Origin: Cylicocyclus nassatus
Lineage: Eukaryota > Nematoda > Chromadorea > Rhabditida > Strongylidae
NCBI GenBank assembly: GCA_958299035.1
Contig: CATQJL010000001.1
Coordinates: 75,971,594-76,035,593, forward strand
Direction of reading: 5' to 3'
Length of the DNA stretch: 64,000 nt
In this document: positions 1-12,754 of the stretch, in pieces
How positions within the stretch are numbered: the stretch's first letter is position 1
How the letters are laid out: every line of letters starts with the position of its first letter
Program-made: the position numbers and the translations under genes
Notes under the pieces: generated by a model
Told to the model about the DNA's origin: nothing
The model's database searches: none
What the model saw: the letters and a program-made list of their open reading frames with translations, nothing else

Positions 1-653
1 TATATGCTTGTAAGTAAGAGAATTAGGATGAATGTGATATCCATAGGGTCACATATAGACGAGGGATAACAAAGTTTATAATATTGCGATATTTCTCTCA
101 TCTACTTGTTTTGAGAATTCTCCATGTGATTTCATTATCCAAATGTGGTAAAACATGAAGTAAGCCAAGCATCCTGAAACACGAACAACTAAAAGACGAG
201 TTAGAGAGAGATGTATTCGACTTTGATATCACCCAAGCGAATCAAACATATTTCTTTCAACGCCCTAGAAGACGGATAAGGACAAATTATGTAAGCTCAA
301 AACGCACTTCAACAAGCAGAAAGTGGACCACTTTTATGTGAAATAGATAGTGACTAAGAGCAAGGCATTTACAACAATCAAATATGAAAAGGACTGCGAA
401 AAATATGATTTCTGCACATCCCTCTTCCTCATGCAAAGACATTGATTCATTTTGATTCGCTTCTTGACAAGAATGTTGAGGCTAATGAAAAAGAAAAAAC
501 GTTTGTAGGCGTCGAATGACTGTAGTCGAGCAACAGATGCTGGCTGCAACCTGGAATGGAGTCTTAGTTTTTGGGTGCCCGCTAGTAATGAGTAGAGCTC
601 TTCTTCTACGAAATTCTTGAGAATAAGCGATATAATGAGTTGCTTTTCAGTCT

Positions 654-842
654 ATGGTATATTACTGTGCCCTCGCAGTGCTGGCAAAACCCGCAATGGA
701 TTTCAACGTGACCGGCATGGTGCAATTCAGCAGCAATACAATGAAGTTCGTAAGGGATTGCAACACTGTAAATCAAATCAATTGTTTTTTGTGAATTTGC
801 AGGGATTTAGCAGCTGTGGCTGCTCAAGTATCGAACAAGTTC
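654..842 (+). pseudogene. Two coding-like exons of an unrecognised gene, frame broken
   Basis: A good acceptor (TTTTCAG) precedes a 99-nt open stretch beginning with the residues SMVYYCALAV, which ends at a good donor (GTAAGG). After a short intron and a second good acceptor (TTTGCAG) comes a 58-nt stretch containing DLAAVAAQVSNKF and ending at a GTATGA donor. Both pieces read like protein, but the splice phases do not join these two frames: the second exon is one base out. Either the copy is decayed or the model is wrong. I recognise no family and found no start exon. The ORF at 1045-1296 could be a further piece. Confidence 0.2.
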
Positions 843-1044
843 AATAGTACACTCACAAAGGTATGAACCTTGATTATGAGGTTTGCTGCTGTAAGGTGAT
901 AGTAGCGCAAAATAGTATTATTCGCTATTTTTAAGTCTTTTTTTTCATCTTATCAGACTTTGCTCTCTTGATACTCACGTTACAAATTGCAAATGCTGCA
1001 TTTAGTATTCGCAAATCGGTACGGGTGATCTGAGTCACTTTCCA

Positions 1045-1296
1045 ATGGGATGCCACCTAGATGTGGGATTTGTCAGGGAAGGGCGGAGAGTACCGATTAA
1101 GAGAAAGAAGAAGAAGAATAAGAAGAAGAAGAAAGGGCCAAAATTCAGAGTGGTGTTTGTGAATGTTCCAACGTACACGGCTTACTGTTTAGCATTGACA
1201 GGGAACTTCGTCAACTATTTGCGTGACCTTTTAGGCTTGCTCACAGGAGACCTAACAGAGATAATGAAGCTGTACAAACAAACATTGCCTGAGTGA
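1045..1296 (+). CDS. Unrecognised small ORF with a Lys-rich block
   Basis: An 83-residue open frame holds a run of Lys/Asn near residues 19-30 and then a more ordinary, partly hydrophobic region ending in TEIMKLYKQTLPE and a stop. A possible acceptor (GCATTTAG) lies upstream near 1010, so it could be a last exon belonging to the coding-like pieces at 654-842. The Lys block comes from an AAG/AAT-rich simple sequence, which weakens the case. No domain was recognised. Confidence 0.15.
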   Translation: MGCHLDVGFVREGRRVPIKRKKKKNKKKKKGPKFRVVFVNVPTYTAYCLALTGNFVNYLRDLLGLLTGDLTEIMKLYKQTLPE

Positions 1297-2900
1297 GCCT
1301 CACAAAAAGTCCACTTTGGTTTTTGGGCACTTTATCAAATTTCCGTTGTCCTCAAATCCATCTCAAATTGTTGACAGTTTGCCATATTGCATCATAGTGT
1401 GTGATGTTCATTCAAGAACACCTTTTCGTTTCGCAAACAAAATCCGCATTTGCCTAAGTTTATACAGTCAGTGCATTTGAGTACAAATAAGCTAAAAGAT
1501 TGGCATTCTGTTTTTGGAAAAAGTTTAGCCCATAAAAAAAGCACAAAATTGATGAAACAACTAATTTGTAAGGACTGTTCCTTTTTCCCTCTTTTCTAAC
1601 GAAAGCTGTTTAGAAAAAAAAAGCCCGGCAAACCAACCTCCGCAGGCGTCGGTCATACCTCGAGCAATCCCATAAAATGTAGTGTCCCCGCAATCTAATG
1701 TAATGCAAGATTTCTACACATCCGTAACGCGCGAACTTCAGATAATAGGCACATACCATCCATTCTATGACTAGGAGACGCGAGACCGCATTGCACACAT
1801 TGTCTAAACAAGCCTAATCGTGTACTTAGCAGGTTTATACTTGTTATTTATCTCGTCCAGGTTCATCCACTTTTTGGAAACAGGGAAGAACCAACTCAAA
1901 CTTGTTAAGACAATGTCCGCAATGCAGTCCCGCGTCTCCTAGTCATAGAATAGATGATAGCTTCTGTATAAAGCGAATTCAAAACTTTCTTGTACAAGAT
2001 GCGTTTACGAAAATGAGCGATCGCAACAACTCAAAATGCGCGAGGTACGATGCCTGACCGCTTTTTTGCTTTTAGTTGCGCGATACTTTCTACTGCAGTT
2101 CCTACATGAAAAAATGCGCGAATTAATGGAAACACATTCCTCGATTGAAAAACAAATATTAGTATGAAGTATTATGAAGTACTTGTGCAAACATCTTCAA
2201 CTGAGTGCAAGACAGTCCCCAACGCATACTTTTTGTGAGGATCAAGCTGTGCATGTTTACATATATCTGTACTAAATTTCATGACTGTAAGCAGACTTCC
2301 ACAACCTGAGAGATTGAAACACTTCTGAGTGAGTGATTTTGATGTTTACGCACAATTTTTTTAAATTCACTGTGATTACTGTTTTGTCCTAAATGTTCTG
2401 TTCATTTGTTTTTTTTTTTCAAGTAGATACGATCTTCTCATGTATTTCAATCATCTTTATTTTCTCAAAAAAAATTTTTTTTTTACTTTTTTTCGCTTGA
2501 CTTTCTTTGTAACATTTTGTTTGTTTTTGTTTTTGAAGTAAAGATACCTCTCACAATCTTGTTCTACTCCGCTTGTTACAGAAGAAGAATGCATCTCTCT
2601 TTGATGCTGAAATCACGTCATGTATGAGATTTCGTTTCAAACTTGTGCTGTCGTCAAAAACAACAAAGGAATGATAATGGATCGAAGCTGTTTGTAAATT
2701 TCTCGAAGGGGGGTCTAGTTTCAATACGATATTAATTTTTATACATTTCCTGCCCACAACTACATCTTTTTGTTGACCGCTGGTAATTCAAGTACAGGGA
2801 TGTCCAATAGCAATAGAAATAGAAAGAGAAATCTAAGTAAAGTACACGCTTAATCGTTAACAACTCCCTTTGCGCAAGCTCTTCTGCTTACAAGAGAATA

Positions 2901-3330
2901 GTCAGAAATTGAAGCGGTCAATCCAGACAAGCTAAATACCATTAGACGTAGCATAAAACGCTGACTCTAAAGCTGTCTTCTTTATCAGCTGAACAATTTC
3001 GTGGATAAAGTTATAAGCCATAAAAGAATTTTATTTTGCCAAAAAATTGTCCGTGTAAAGTGCAAGTTTGGCCGGACGCAGCCATGTTCTGCTTAAGGCT
3101 GAACCAAAAAATACAGCTAGATCGGTTTATGTAGCTCATACCCACAATTGAGCTAAAAGCTTAATGGGCTTAAATTAGCAATTTTTATGTACGATTTGTT
3201 CGTAGTTAAACCGCTCTTAACTTCGTCTGCAAAGGCGTTCTGCAGATGCTGAAGACAGATTTGAAGTCAGGGTTCTATGCTGCATCGAATGGTATGCAGC
3301 TTGTTTGGAATGGCCACTTCGACTTCTGAC
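2901..3330. mobile_element. Foldback MITE, relative of the 44.8 kb and 10 kb elements
   Basis: The ends are inverted copies: GTCAGAAATTGAAGCGG near 2901 and its diverged complement ending at 3330. The arms also pair inside: a segment with AAAACGCTGACTCTAAAGCTGTCTTC near 2960 is matched by GAAGACAGATTTGAAGTCAGGG near 3250. Parts of these arms are shared with the inverted repeats at 44825-45287 and 9968-10625. There is no coding content. Confidence 0.55.
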
Positions 3331-3499
3331 AATCCCTGTTAGCTTGAAGTGCCAATCAGTGAAGCAGACTTTAACCTGGATTTACAATAGAAAATTAAAT
3401 TCGTGGCTTGTTACTGTTGGATCACGGTAGGTATTTTGAAGACTCAAACTATCAGTGTTTACATTTCGTCTCAAACATGGGTACACAACTGCTGAAAAC

Positions 3500-6400
3500 T
3501 TGAGGTTAGGCTAAACTAAGTAGTTTATTTCGATTATGGAATTTGTTACCACAAGGCTGTTCGTAAGTTATACCATGTACACCGCAACAGCGTTGTTTTT
3601 TTTTCAAGAATGTAGCGAAATCACTTCCCTCCCCAAGCTCCCCTTGAACGGTCGGCTGTTTCGTGGCTCTGGTATATACCGCAGAAGAAGGATAGGAGAG
3701 AAGAATCCGGTGGAAGAAGCCGTGGCTGGCCCACCGTATGGCATCCATTGAAGTCAAGAAGCGCAGGATCCAGAGACGCCGAGAGCAGATTCAAGTATGT
3801 TTTCTGAATATCCGTTCGTTGTCATCGGAGGAAAGACTGACAGTGCTTGAGGAAGAGTTAAAATTGATAAAATTTGATTTCGTTGGCCTTTGCGAAACAC
3901 GCCGCAGCGGCAACTTTCATGCAAAGCGCACGTCTTCTGGATTACACTTTTACAACAGCGGGCGAACGGAAGGAGAAGTTACTCGCAGGGGAGTTGGGAT
4001 ACTTGTGAATGAACGATTACATCGGCATTGCGCAGGCGTAAAGTTCCTCTCCGACCGTTTATTACAAATTCATTTTGTTCTGCGCGGGAAGTCGTTACGA
4101 GTAACTGTAGCATACGCCCCCTGGCAGGAGGAAGAGTACGAAAAATTTCTCGATGAGCTCCGCAGCGCGATATCCCAAGGGCGTTATGCACACGACATTT
4201 TAATTGGCGATTTCAACGCACGTGTAGGAGGAGGAAAAATGCGATCTGAGTTCGTAGGTCAGAAATGCTACGGATCACGAAACAACAAAGGACAGGCGTT
4301 GGTAGAATTTACGGAGTCGGAAAGGTTCTATATAATGAATACTTTTTTCCAAAAGCCTAAAAAGAGACGATGGACCTGGCGCTCTCCTAATGGAAGCGTT
4401 GTTGAAGAAATCGACTACGTTCTGACGCGCCAACCACGAATCATAACTGATGTTGCTGTTCTCAACAGGTTCAGCGCCGGAAGCGACCACCGCCTGATTC
4501 GAGCCGATGTGAATCTTCGCACGACACAAATCAATTTCCGTACTCGTCAACTGCTTCCAGACTATAGCGAGATAAAAATGAAAACAGCCTTGCTGAATGA
4601 TAAACGAATTGCCAAGATTTCATCCTCGACATCTATGACGGCTGACCCGGTGGACTCTTGGCAACAATTGTGTAAATCTATTCAAGATGCTGCTACTTTC
4701 GCCGAAGTCTCTTGGGAGCCGCTTGTACGAATCTCTAAGAGAACTCGTTCTCTTCTTCTTCGTAGGCGTGAATTGAAGTATGGGCTAAAACAGACGAAGA
4801 CGTTGAACACTCATGTTGATTACGTAACCGTTTGCAAGACTGCGCGATGGTCAATGAAGGACGATCTTTACCGGCATCACTGTTCCGTCCTAAAACGAGC
4901 CATTGAACGCAATCGTATAAAACGCGGGCGTCTCGAGCTTATCCGTCAACAAGAAGTCGTATGCCAATTGCGAAGGCCAGATGGGACAATGACCACTACT
5001 TCCACAGAGGCTCAATTACTCGCTAATACCTTTTTCGCTGAGCTTTACACGGCCCGCGAGATTATCGTTCCATTCCACAGTCACCGACCTATCACTCATC
5101 CTATCAGCGCCGATGAACTGAGAAAAGCGGCTTCAAAGATTAAAGGAAACACTGCTCCAGGAGTTGATGGTATTCGCTCTATTGCTGCAAAGTATGGTGT
5201 AGAAGTTGTTGCACCCCAACTTGCAAACATCATCAACCGAATGTTCGAAGACAACCACATCCCTGCCGACTTCGCCCATGCCACCCTGATTCTCCTCCAC
5301 AAAAGCGGTGACCGCTACGATATCAAGAACTACCGACCGATCTCCCTTTTACCCACAATCTACAAAGTTCTGACGAGAGCACTGGCATGTCGAGTCGAAG
5401 AAAAAGTGTGCAAGTACCTATCTGTTGAGCAAGCTGGGTTTCGTCAACGTTTCTCAACTACTGACCATTTACAAGCTATCAATCAACTTATTGAAAAAAC
5501 GCATGAATATCACCTACCCATCGCATTCCTTTTTCTTGACTTTCAGAAGGCATTTGATACCATTGAGTTCAACTCACTTTGGAGAGCTCATGCTCACTTC
5601 GGAGTTGATACCGATACAATAACGATGATACAACTCCTGTATCAAGCAGCTACGGCCTCGCTTCAATCTGATAAAGCCAATGCTCCGTTCAAAGTACAGA
5701 GGGGAGTTCGCCAAGGGGATGCTTTATCGCCAGTTATCTTCATCACGTGTCTTCAGTTCGCAATAGATTCTGTCTACTGGGAAGATGGAGACGGCTATGA
5801 TATCTTTGGAAAGCAACTGCGCTATCTTGCATTTGCGGATGACGTTGTGCTTATAGCTCGCTGCCCGAGTCGATTACAGTCAATGGCCGTGAAAATTCTC
5901 AAAGCTTGTCAGCAAGTTGGACTTCAAATGAATGAAAAGAAAACCAAATGGATGGGTAAGGACAGAGATCGCATTTGGAGGAGTTCAACAATCACACTGA
6001 ACAGCAACACCATCGAACGCGTAGACTCCTTTATCTATCTCGGTCAGCTACTGCAGTGCCCACGTGATCACGATTAAGAAATATCCAGGCGCATTGGGAT
6101 GGCATGGAACGCTTTTGGCAAGATGCGGAGATTTCTTACCAACAGAAGCGTAGCTGTTCATCTAAAACGACACTACTTCAACAAAATCATCCTTCCTACA
6201 CTTCTGTATGGCTGTGAGACGTGGTCAACCACTAGAAAGTCGATGCTAAAACTACTGCGATGCCAGAGAGCAATGGAAAGGCTGATGCTAGGATTTCGAC
6301 TGAAAGATCACAAATCTTCAACATGGATTCGTTCTATAACAAAGCTGAAGGATGTGGTAGCAGCGGCACGGCAAAGGAAGTGGCGATTTGCTGGGAAAAT

Positions 6401-6710
6401 TTATAGAATGCAAGGCGAAGAAAGATGGACAGGGATTCTCACGCGCTGGATACCATCTGTTGGACGACGCTTTGGAGATGGCAGACCAAGAACTAGATGG
6501 GAAGACGACATAAGCACTGTAATGTTTCCTCTGCTTGTAAATGGCAAGAAAAAGTCATGGATTCTAGCCAATGGAGGCGACTAGAACGCGCATATGTGAC
6601 AACATACTGATTAACAGAAGCCTCAGACAAAATCATCACGGTTTTTATCACTAACATGTATAATTGAGTATGATTAAAAAATGAATAAAATAAATAGCGA
6701 AATCATTTGA
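3500..6710 (+). mobile_element. RTE-like non-LTR retrotransposon
   Basis: A nearly full-length non-LTR element. An apurinic-type endonuclease and a reverse transcriptase lie in one long frame, followed by an AT-rich tail (near 6650-6710) with ATTAAAAAATGAATAAAATAAAT character. A short frame at 3536-3751 overlaps the start of the long ORF, as the tiny ORF1 of RTE elements does. No target-site duplication could be fixed by eye and the 5' boundary is approximate. Confidence 0.8.
3738..6584 (+). pseudogene. RTE-clade endonuclease/reverse transcriptase with one in-frame stop
   Basis: This enzyme nicks target DNA and copies element RNA there. Endonuclease motifs come in order: LNIRSLSS near residue 25, GDFNARVG near 160 and SDHRLIRAD near 250. 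RT motifs follow: YRPISLLP, FLDFQKAFD, GVRQGDALSPV and the catalytic FADDVV (near nt 5832). The C-terminal part has LLYGCETW and GRPRTRWEDD, usual in RTE/BovB-like enzymes. The frame stays the same throughout, but a TAA at 6075-6077 interrupts it about 170 residues before the natural stop. The rest is intact, so the copy is fairly young but the full-length protein cannot be made without readthrough. The ATG at 3738 is the first in frame; the true start could be slightly upstream. Confidence 0.85.
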
Positions 6711-7011
6711 ATCGCTTAAAAAATTTGTAAAAATTGTCCAATGAAACCAGCATGTCTAAAAACACTGCTACACAAATTTCCAGGTTTTCACTTTTTTTCA
6801 AGCGGCCTAATTTGCAATGGTGCCGTATGCGAGTTCCCACCGTTAATCCTATAGTAATGAAGAAAGATGAGTGATTTGCTTCTTACCGCAAATATAATTT
6901 GGCATCTGCTTTACTAAATGGTACTTGGAGCTGAGCAAAAGACACTGTCAAGGGAGATTAACGTTCAAAGGTGTGAATAATCAGCGTTCAAAAATTGTGT
7001 ACCAACAGGGA

Positions 7012-7165
7012 CTTTCAATCTGAGTGTCACGGTCGGCACGGCTAAAGCGAGTCGTCTTGGGTCTCTCGCCCCTTCGTTCAAGTAACCCAAGCCAGTCGCC
7101 TCGCTTGGGTTACCTGAACGAAGCGGCGAGAGATCCAAGGCCGACCGTGACACTCAGATTGAAAG
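7012..7165. repeat. Short near-perfect palindromic MITE
   Basis: The segment folds back on itself over almost its whole length. It starts CTTTCAATCTGAGTGTCACG and ends with the complement, with a second internal match (AAGTAACCCAAGC / GCTTGGGTTACCT) at the centre. There is no coding content; it is a typical miniature inverted-repeat element. Confidence 0.75.
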
Positions 7166-7659
7166 CCTTTGTACCTTGATAGACCCTGCAAGTAAATTTC
7201 AAAGTTTGCGCATCCAGTCTGTTGCGGCTTGCGGCTTACAGACTCCTTTGTATTTGAAAGTATTCGATCTGAAACTTTGCACACATACATTTTTTGACTT
7301 TGGAGAAATACTCCAATTACTTTTTGAGCCAGTTTGCTGGGTCTTTTTTATCGTATTGCTATGCTTACTGGATTTGTAGGCGTTTTCACAAAGCAATTTT
7401 TATATTCATGTAAGCAGAGGGTGGTGAAGTTCATTTCGTTCCCGAGGTCGACAGAATGCGGAGTTTCCCTAGGACGTATACAGGATCGGCAACGTTTGCT
7501 GTTTCGGAGCATGGATGCTGGTCAGGATGCGGGGGTGGAGAGGGAGGGGGACCACTAATTTTTCAGCATCCAAGTTAGTACGGAAGTTGATGCATGGTGA
7601 AGGTGAGCGCGTTACGGTATACCAAATAGGAGGTCTCAAAATAGGTATACGCAGCTGAA

Positions 7660-7815
7660 GACGAGCGCAATACCGTTGGGCGCCAACGCGGCTTTATTAG
7701 CCGCAGAGCGCATGAGGTGAAGGATTTACAACGGTGAGGATACGCGCGCGCCGCGTTTGCGCCCGCTCAACTGATACTGCTTCTGCGCTTTCATGCAGTA
7801 ACCTTTACACATTTC
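7660..7815. repeat. Dispersed GC-rich repeat, copy 1
   Basis: About 150 bp containing AACGCGGCTTTATTA and ACGCGCGCGCCG, matched in the same orientation near 58108-58255. The element boundaries are not clear from two copies. It shows no reading frame of note. Confidence 0.5.
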
Positions 7816-8472
7816 TTTATTGTTAACCAGTGCGTCACCTCTGCTTTGCAGAGGCTCGCACTGGCTGTACTATCCACATGCAACCTCGTAGCGCAAAATG
7901 ATGGCTTTGATACTTACCTTGCGATGCCGATCATCTCGAATGTAATGTAAACAACTACTCATTCCAAAAGCTTTTTCATGTAAGATCGATGACTTTAAGG
8001 GAAAGAAAGTATTCTCCAAAAGATTAAACGCGATTTTGAATCAGTTACTGGGGTTATAATGACTTGATACTCGCCATAAAGATGATGGCAACCATGAGTT
8101 ACATCTCTGAGCAAAAATTGTCCCGCATTCCCAGGTAAAATCTTGACAAATCGATCATCTACGCAACTATTCCTTTTTGGCGCCGATCTTACGCGAAAGT
8201 AAACTTTTTGCTCACTTTTCGGGCTAAGGTCCATGGTTTGCGGATTTACTTTCTAAACGAAACCATGACTTCAAAAGAAGTCCAATTACAGGCCCATTTT
8301 GGCGCGCGAAATATCGCGTGGATCTATTTGGCGCACAATTTCACAGGTTCCAATTATCGGATCGGCTTGTGCTTTTGCACATTTTACCTACATGCTGATA
8401 GGGTGCTATTACCAAAATTCTAGCTCAAGATTTTTGCTGGAACTCGCTCTACGAATTTCGTGACAGACAGAG

Positions 8473-8665
<193 letters not shown>

Positions 8666-8967
8666 AAACAACCCTTAGCCCGTTATTATAAGTTATGATA
8701 TCTCTCTTCCGCAAAATCTTTTGCTAATTTTTGGGTGCCATTCTGTAAAGCTTGCCTCAGCTTAGATTTATAGCATGTAATATGAATTGCACTCTACCGT
8801 CAAGGTTTTTAAAGTTGTGCCAGGTTTACTGTAATATCGTTCTCTGAGTGTATCTTGAAAATGTGACTAGGCCATCTGAAAAACTTTTCGAGCTCGCAAT
8901 AAGTCTAGTAGGGAAATCAGCGCGTGCAAAAATCTGCTACACAATTTTTCTGGGTCGGTAGTAATCT

Positions 8968-9115
8968 GGTCGAAACTCCGAGTTTGAAGCTCTGCTTAAC
9001 TCAGAGATAACTCTTAGTTCCGTTTTTGAAACTCTGAGTTACGCTTATTGAAACTCTGAGTTCCGCTTTCGTAATTTCGAATTCCAACTCTCAAGCTCGG
9101 AGTTTTGCTTTGAGG
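8968..9115. repeat. Degenerate tandem repeat with AACTC(A/T)GAGTT motif
   Basis: At least four irregular copies of a roughly 25-bp unit of the form GAAACTCTGAGTTCCGCTT follow one another. The same AACTCAGAGTT motif occurs near 10620-10678, just upstream of the gypsy-like element. No gene is visible. Confidence 0.5.
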
Positions 9116-9144
9116 AGCTGTTAAGCACTTTACTGCAAAAGCGA

Positions 9145-9216
9145 CGTTAAAGTAAGGACTCGAACCTGTATGGTCTAGCGTAAAGATCCTATCACTAAAC
9201 CGCTAGATCATGACAC
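9145..9216 (-). tRNA. tRNA-like sequence, probably a pseudogene
   Basis: On the minus strand an A-box-like block (TAGCGGTTTAGTGATAGG, 9188-9205) precedes a good B box (GGTTCGAGTCC, 9156-9166) at tRNA spacing. Between them a five-base stem with one mismatch encloses a seven-base loop whose anticodon would be ACG. The acceptor arms do not pair and the variable loop is very short, so this is more likely a decayed tRNA or a tRNA-derived SINE head than a working gene. Confidence 0.3.
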
Positions 9217-9479
9217 ACCCATGAACATTAAAATTGCTTTGCCATAATGTACTCACTCGTTCCATTAACACTTAGCAGGTCAAAACAAGTTATACCAAAG
9301 CCTCACTCATTTCCATTTCTATCGGGCAGTGATATTTCATCACGAGGATTGGTCTTTTGCGCAGCTGAAATCTTCAAACAATAGAGAAAGCGGATGGCAT
9401 ACGCAATGATAAGAATTGGCTATTAGGATTTGCGCACAGAATAAATCCTCCGGGCAAAGTTTGCCCTTCCATGATTTCG

Positions 9480-9860
9480 TCTTACTTACCGTATACCTAC
9501 CGTAACCGTTCCATATGTCACCAGTGTATGTAGCAGATAGATTGTCCGTAATCTGCATCCCGAATAACTCTAGTGTACCAAGTTTCGATCAGTTTCGTGA
9601 TTTCCTCCTATCTACCGTAAACCTACCTTAACCTCGTCAGATGACACCACAGTATAATCTGCATGTCATATTCGTTATCGGCGCCCGAATAACCCCAGTG
9701 TACCAAGTTTCGATCAGTTTCGTGATTTTCTCCCATCTACCGTAAACCTACCGTAACATTTCTACATGACCCCATAGTCAAAAATGGGTACCATATGCGT
9801 AATTAGCGCACCGAATGACCCCCTGGGCCAAGTTTTTACAAAATTTCTTAACTTTGTAAA
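9480..9860. repeat. Three tandem copies of a 125-126 bp unit
   Basis: The segment beginning GAATAAC(T/C)C(T/C)AGTGTACCAAG starts at 9562 and 9687, and a more diverged copy starts at 9813. CTACCGTAA(A)CCTACCGTAAC blocks lie between. The spacing is 125-126 bp. No coding function is apparent. Confidence 0.7.
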
Positions 9861-9967
9861 TCACTGCGCACCACGATACCCCATCATGCCTGCTTAAACT
9901 ACGAGCAAAATGTACCCCGGAGGACTTTTTAGCTGCCCCTCTTCTTTTGCGCACTATTTCTCTTTCT

Positions 9968-10625
9968 CTGACCAAACTCACAAGGAGAGGATACTTAGTC
10001 GAAAGCACCAATCCAGATGAGGCATATACCATCTTAGAGCGCTTGAAACGCTGATTCTAAATCTGCAGTTTCTAGCTGCGGAGCGGTTTTGTAGAGGGAG
10101 TTATGAGGGGTGTTTCCTCTGAGGTTGAGGCGCCCTCCACCAGGTCTCCCCCTACCTATGAGCACTGTAGAGGAGTACCAATTGTGGCAACTGACCTAGT
10201 GGTAAGTGACGTGCTTGATAAAGAGAGTGTCAAGGTTTTAATCATCTTCGCATGCTAAATTGAACTTCTAAATGGCTTTAGAGCCCTAAAGCATGAAACT
10301 TCTGATGATATGGATACTAATCGAAGTTAGAAGTGTTAAAAAACTAGAGTAATATGAGTATTACAATCTTTACTGTAATCTTCATTCAAGTTACTTACCA
10401 TTGGTCAGTTGCCATCAGCTGATACTCCTCTACAGTGCTTACAGATAAGGGGAGACCGCTGGAGGACGCCTAAATCCCAGAGCGGAGCACCCTTCATAAC
10501 TCCTTCTACAAAACCGCTCCGCAGCTAGAAACTGCAGATTTGAAATCAGCGTTTCAAGCGCTTTAAGATGATATATGTTTCATCTGGATTGGTGCTTTCG
10601 ACTAAGTATCCTTTCCTTGTCAGAG
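9968..10625. repeat. Large inverted repeat (about 240-bp arms)
   Basis: The left arm (9968-10205) and right arm (10391-10625) are inverted copies, sharing GGATACTTAGTCGAAAGCACCAATCC and the AGCTGCGGAGCGGTTTTGTAG block. The 185-bp centre is unique AT-rich sequence. It is a foldback element related to those at 2901-3330 and 44825-45287, and lies directly upstream of the gypsy-like element. Confidence 0.7.
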
Positions 10626-10956
10626 TTATCTCTGAGTTCCACGACAGATTGGAACTCGCACCAAACTCAGAGTTATCGCAGACACTAGTTGCGTGTTTGG
10701 TGGCGCTGTTCCTTGTGCAGGACGATTTGGACAATGTTGCGCTACTAGGAATAAACTACGTGTTAAGAAGAATCCTGCCATATCCAGAAGAAGCTCCAAC
10801 GATCAAGGACCAGAAGCCTCCATCGATCAAGGACAAGAAGAAGTGCTGCAGCTCAAATCGAGGAGGAAGCACCACTGGTCGAGGAGCAAAGAAGTAAGCT
10901 TTACTACGAAGTTATCAATTTAGCAGAAGACTTCGTCGACACCAGAGAAGTCTACC

Positions 10957-12753
10957 ATGCCGAAAGCCAGTGAAGAGCGGCATGGCGACTCTCTGGGGAA
11001 GGTCCTGTCGGTCGGTCGACCAGATGCGGCTCCAACAGGAGGAGATGAAGCTGTATATGCAGCTTCAACAAGAACAGATGCAGGCCCGACTACAAGTTCA
11101 ACAGGAGCATATGCAAGCCCAATGGCAAGCCCAGCAAGAGCAGTGCAAATGCAATCGCAAGCTCTACAGGAGCAAATGCAGGTGCAATTGCAAGCACAAC
11201 AGGAGCAGATGAAGACGTTGGTCACTGCTTTGACCAGTAACCAAAGGGTAGCAGTCCAGGATGCCAGCAAGGAGCAATATGACCAGCTGGGGAAGGACGT
11301 GCAGAGATCTACCTTAGACGAAGAAACAGGTAACACCTTTGCTTACTGGTATGGCAGGTACGAACAGGTCATTCGCGATTCCCAGCTTTCGGATCAGAAG
11401 AAGCGCGACTTGGTCCTGATGAAGCTGGATGAAGAAGCATACCGGAAGTATGCCGATGAGGTCCTGCCTGCGCAACCGAACGACTTGGACTTCGACACCA
11501 CCGTCGCGAATCTCCAGAAGCTGTTCGCCTCCAAGAAGACGCTCATCAGAAGACGGTATGAGTGCCTTAGGATAACCTGCCCTCCGCTTACGCCAGCATA
11601 CGTAGTTTCGCGAGTACGCCAAGACTATCAAGCGGATGACGAGGATGCCCGGCTCAAGGAGGTCGACTACACGGCGATGAACACGCTGCAGTTCGTAGCA
11701 GGTCTTCAAGATCCCTCGCTTAGGGAACTTCGCCTTTGGATGATTCGGCGACTGGACACTCACACGGAAGAAACACCGTTAACAATAGAGGATCTCGTCA
11801 CGGACTATGAGAATTTCACTGCCCTGAAAATGGATAATACAGACATGGAAGGCACGCGCGACATCCACGCTGTATGGAAGAAAAAGGTAAACTGCTTCAT
11901 ATGCGGAGGACCACATTTCAGAAGAGAGTGCCCTCAATCTGGCAGCACTGGTCGGATGAAGCGACGGAGGATAGGCGCAAAACACTTTGGTCGCAAAGGA
12001 CAGTGCAAGAATGTGGTCGCTTTCGACGCCGAGAGCGCGCGGACTTACCCCGACGTCGCAGTGAGAGGATGTTCTCGCAAGCTCCAGCTGGATACGGGTG
12101 CAGACATAACCCTGATATCGCATAGAGCTTGGAAGAGGATGGGATCGCCTGCTCTGGAACCCTGTGTGATGCCTGTGAAAACCGCAGACGGAACGCCGAT
12201 GCAGATTCATGGTAAATTCTCAACCGACTTTTCCGTTAGAGATCGAGTTACAGGGAAGATGGTTCATGGAAATGGCACATGCGTCATCGAAGGCTCTAAT
12301 CTACTAGGACTGGAATGGTGCATCCAGCTGCCGGCATACAAAATGTTGAAGGACAACTACCATTGCAAAAAGGTGACTAGCGAAGAGAGATTCCGAGCCG
12401 AAGTGGTCGCCGATTTGAAGAAGAATTATGCGGAAGTCTTCAGCTGCGACCTAGGAAAATGCACGAAGAGTAAGGCAAAGTTAGTCTTGAAGAGCGATGC
12501 TGTTCCAGTTTTCGAGAAGAAGCGACCGGTGCCCTACGCTTCAGCACCGGAACTGGAAGCCGAAATCGATCGCTTGGTAGCCGAAAGAGTCATTTCTCCG
12601 GTCGAACACTCAGAATGGGCAGCACCGGTAGTTGCTGTCAAGAAGAAGAACGGGAAAATCCGTCTATGTGCCGACTTCTCGACAAGATTGAACGATGCAT
12701 TGCAGTTGCATCAGCACCCATTGCCCACAGCGGAAAATGTGTTCGCAAATTAA
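10957..12753 (+). pseudogene. Gypsy-like gag, zinc knuckle, protease and start of RT
   Basis: The first ~300 residues form the capsid-like part, with a Gln-rich stretch at residues 60-90 and then a region with FAYWYGRYEQVIRDSQLS. A zinc knuckle of spacing CX2CX3HX4C (CFICGGPHFRREC) lies near nt 11890. An aspartic protease active site (LDTGADITLIS) follows near nt 12085. The frame then enters the RT fingers (AAPVVAVKKKNGKIRLCADF) before a stop at 12751-12753. The frame used next starts just upstream; the break is at about 12745-12752 in an A-rich run and looks like loss of one base. Confidence 0.85.
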
Positions 12754-12754
12754 A

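Noticed and set aside
7670..7815. CRISPR-like or attachment-site repeat
   Set aside because: Only two copies 50 kb apart exist and the surrounding genome is eukaryotic. It is a dispersed repeat.
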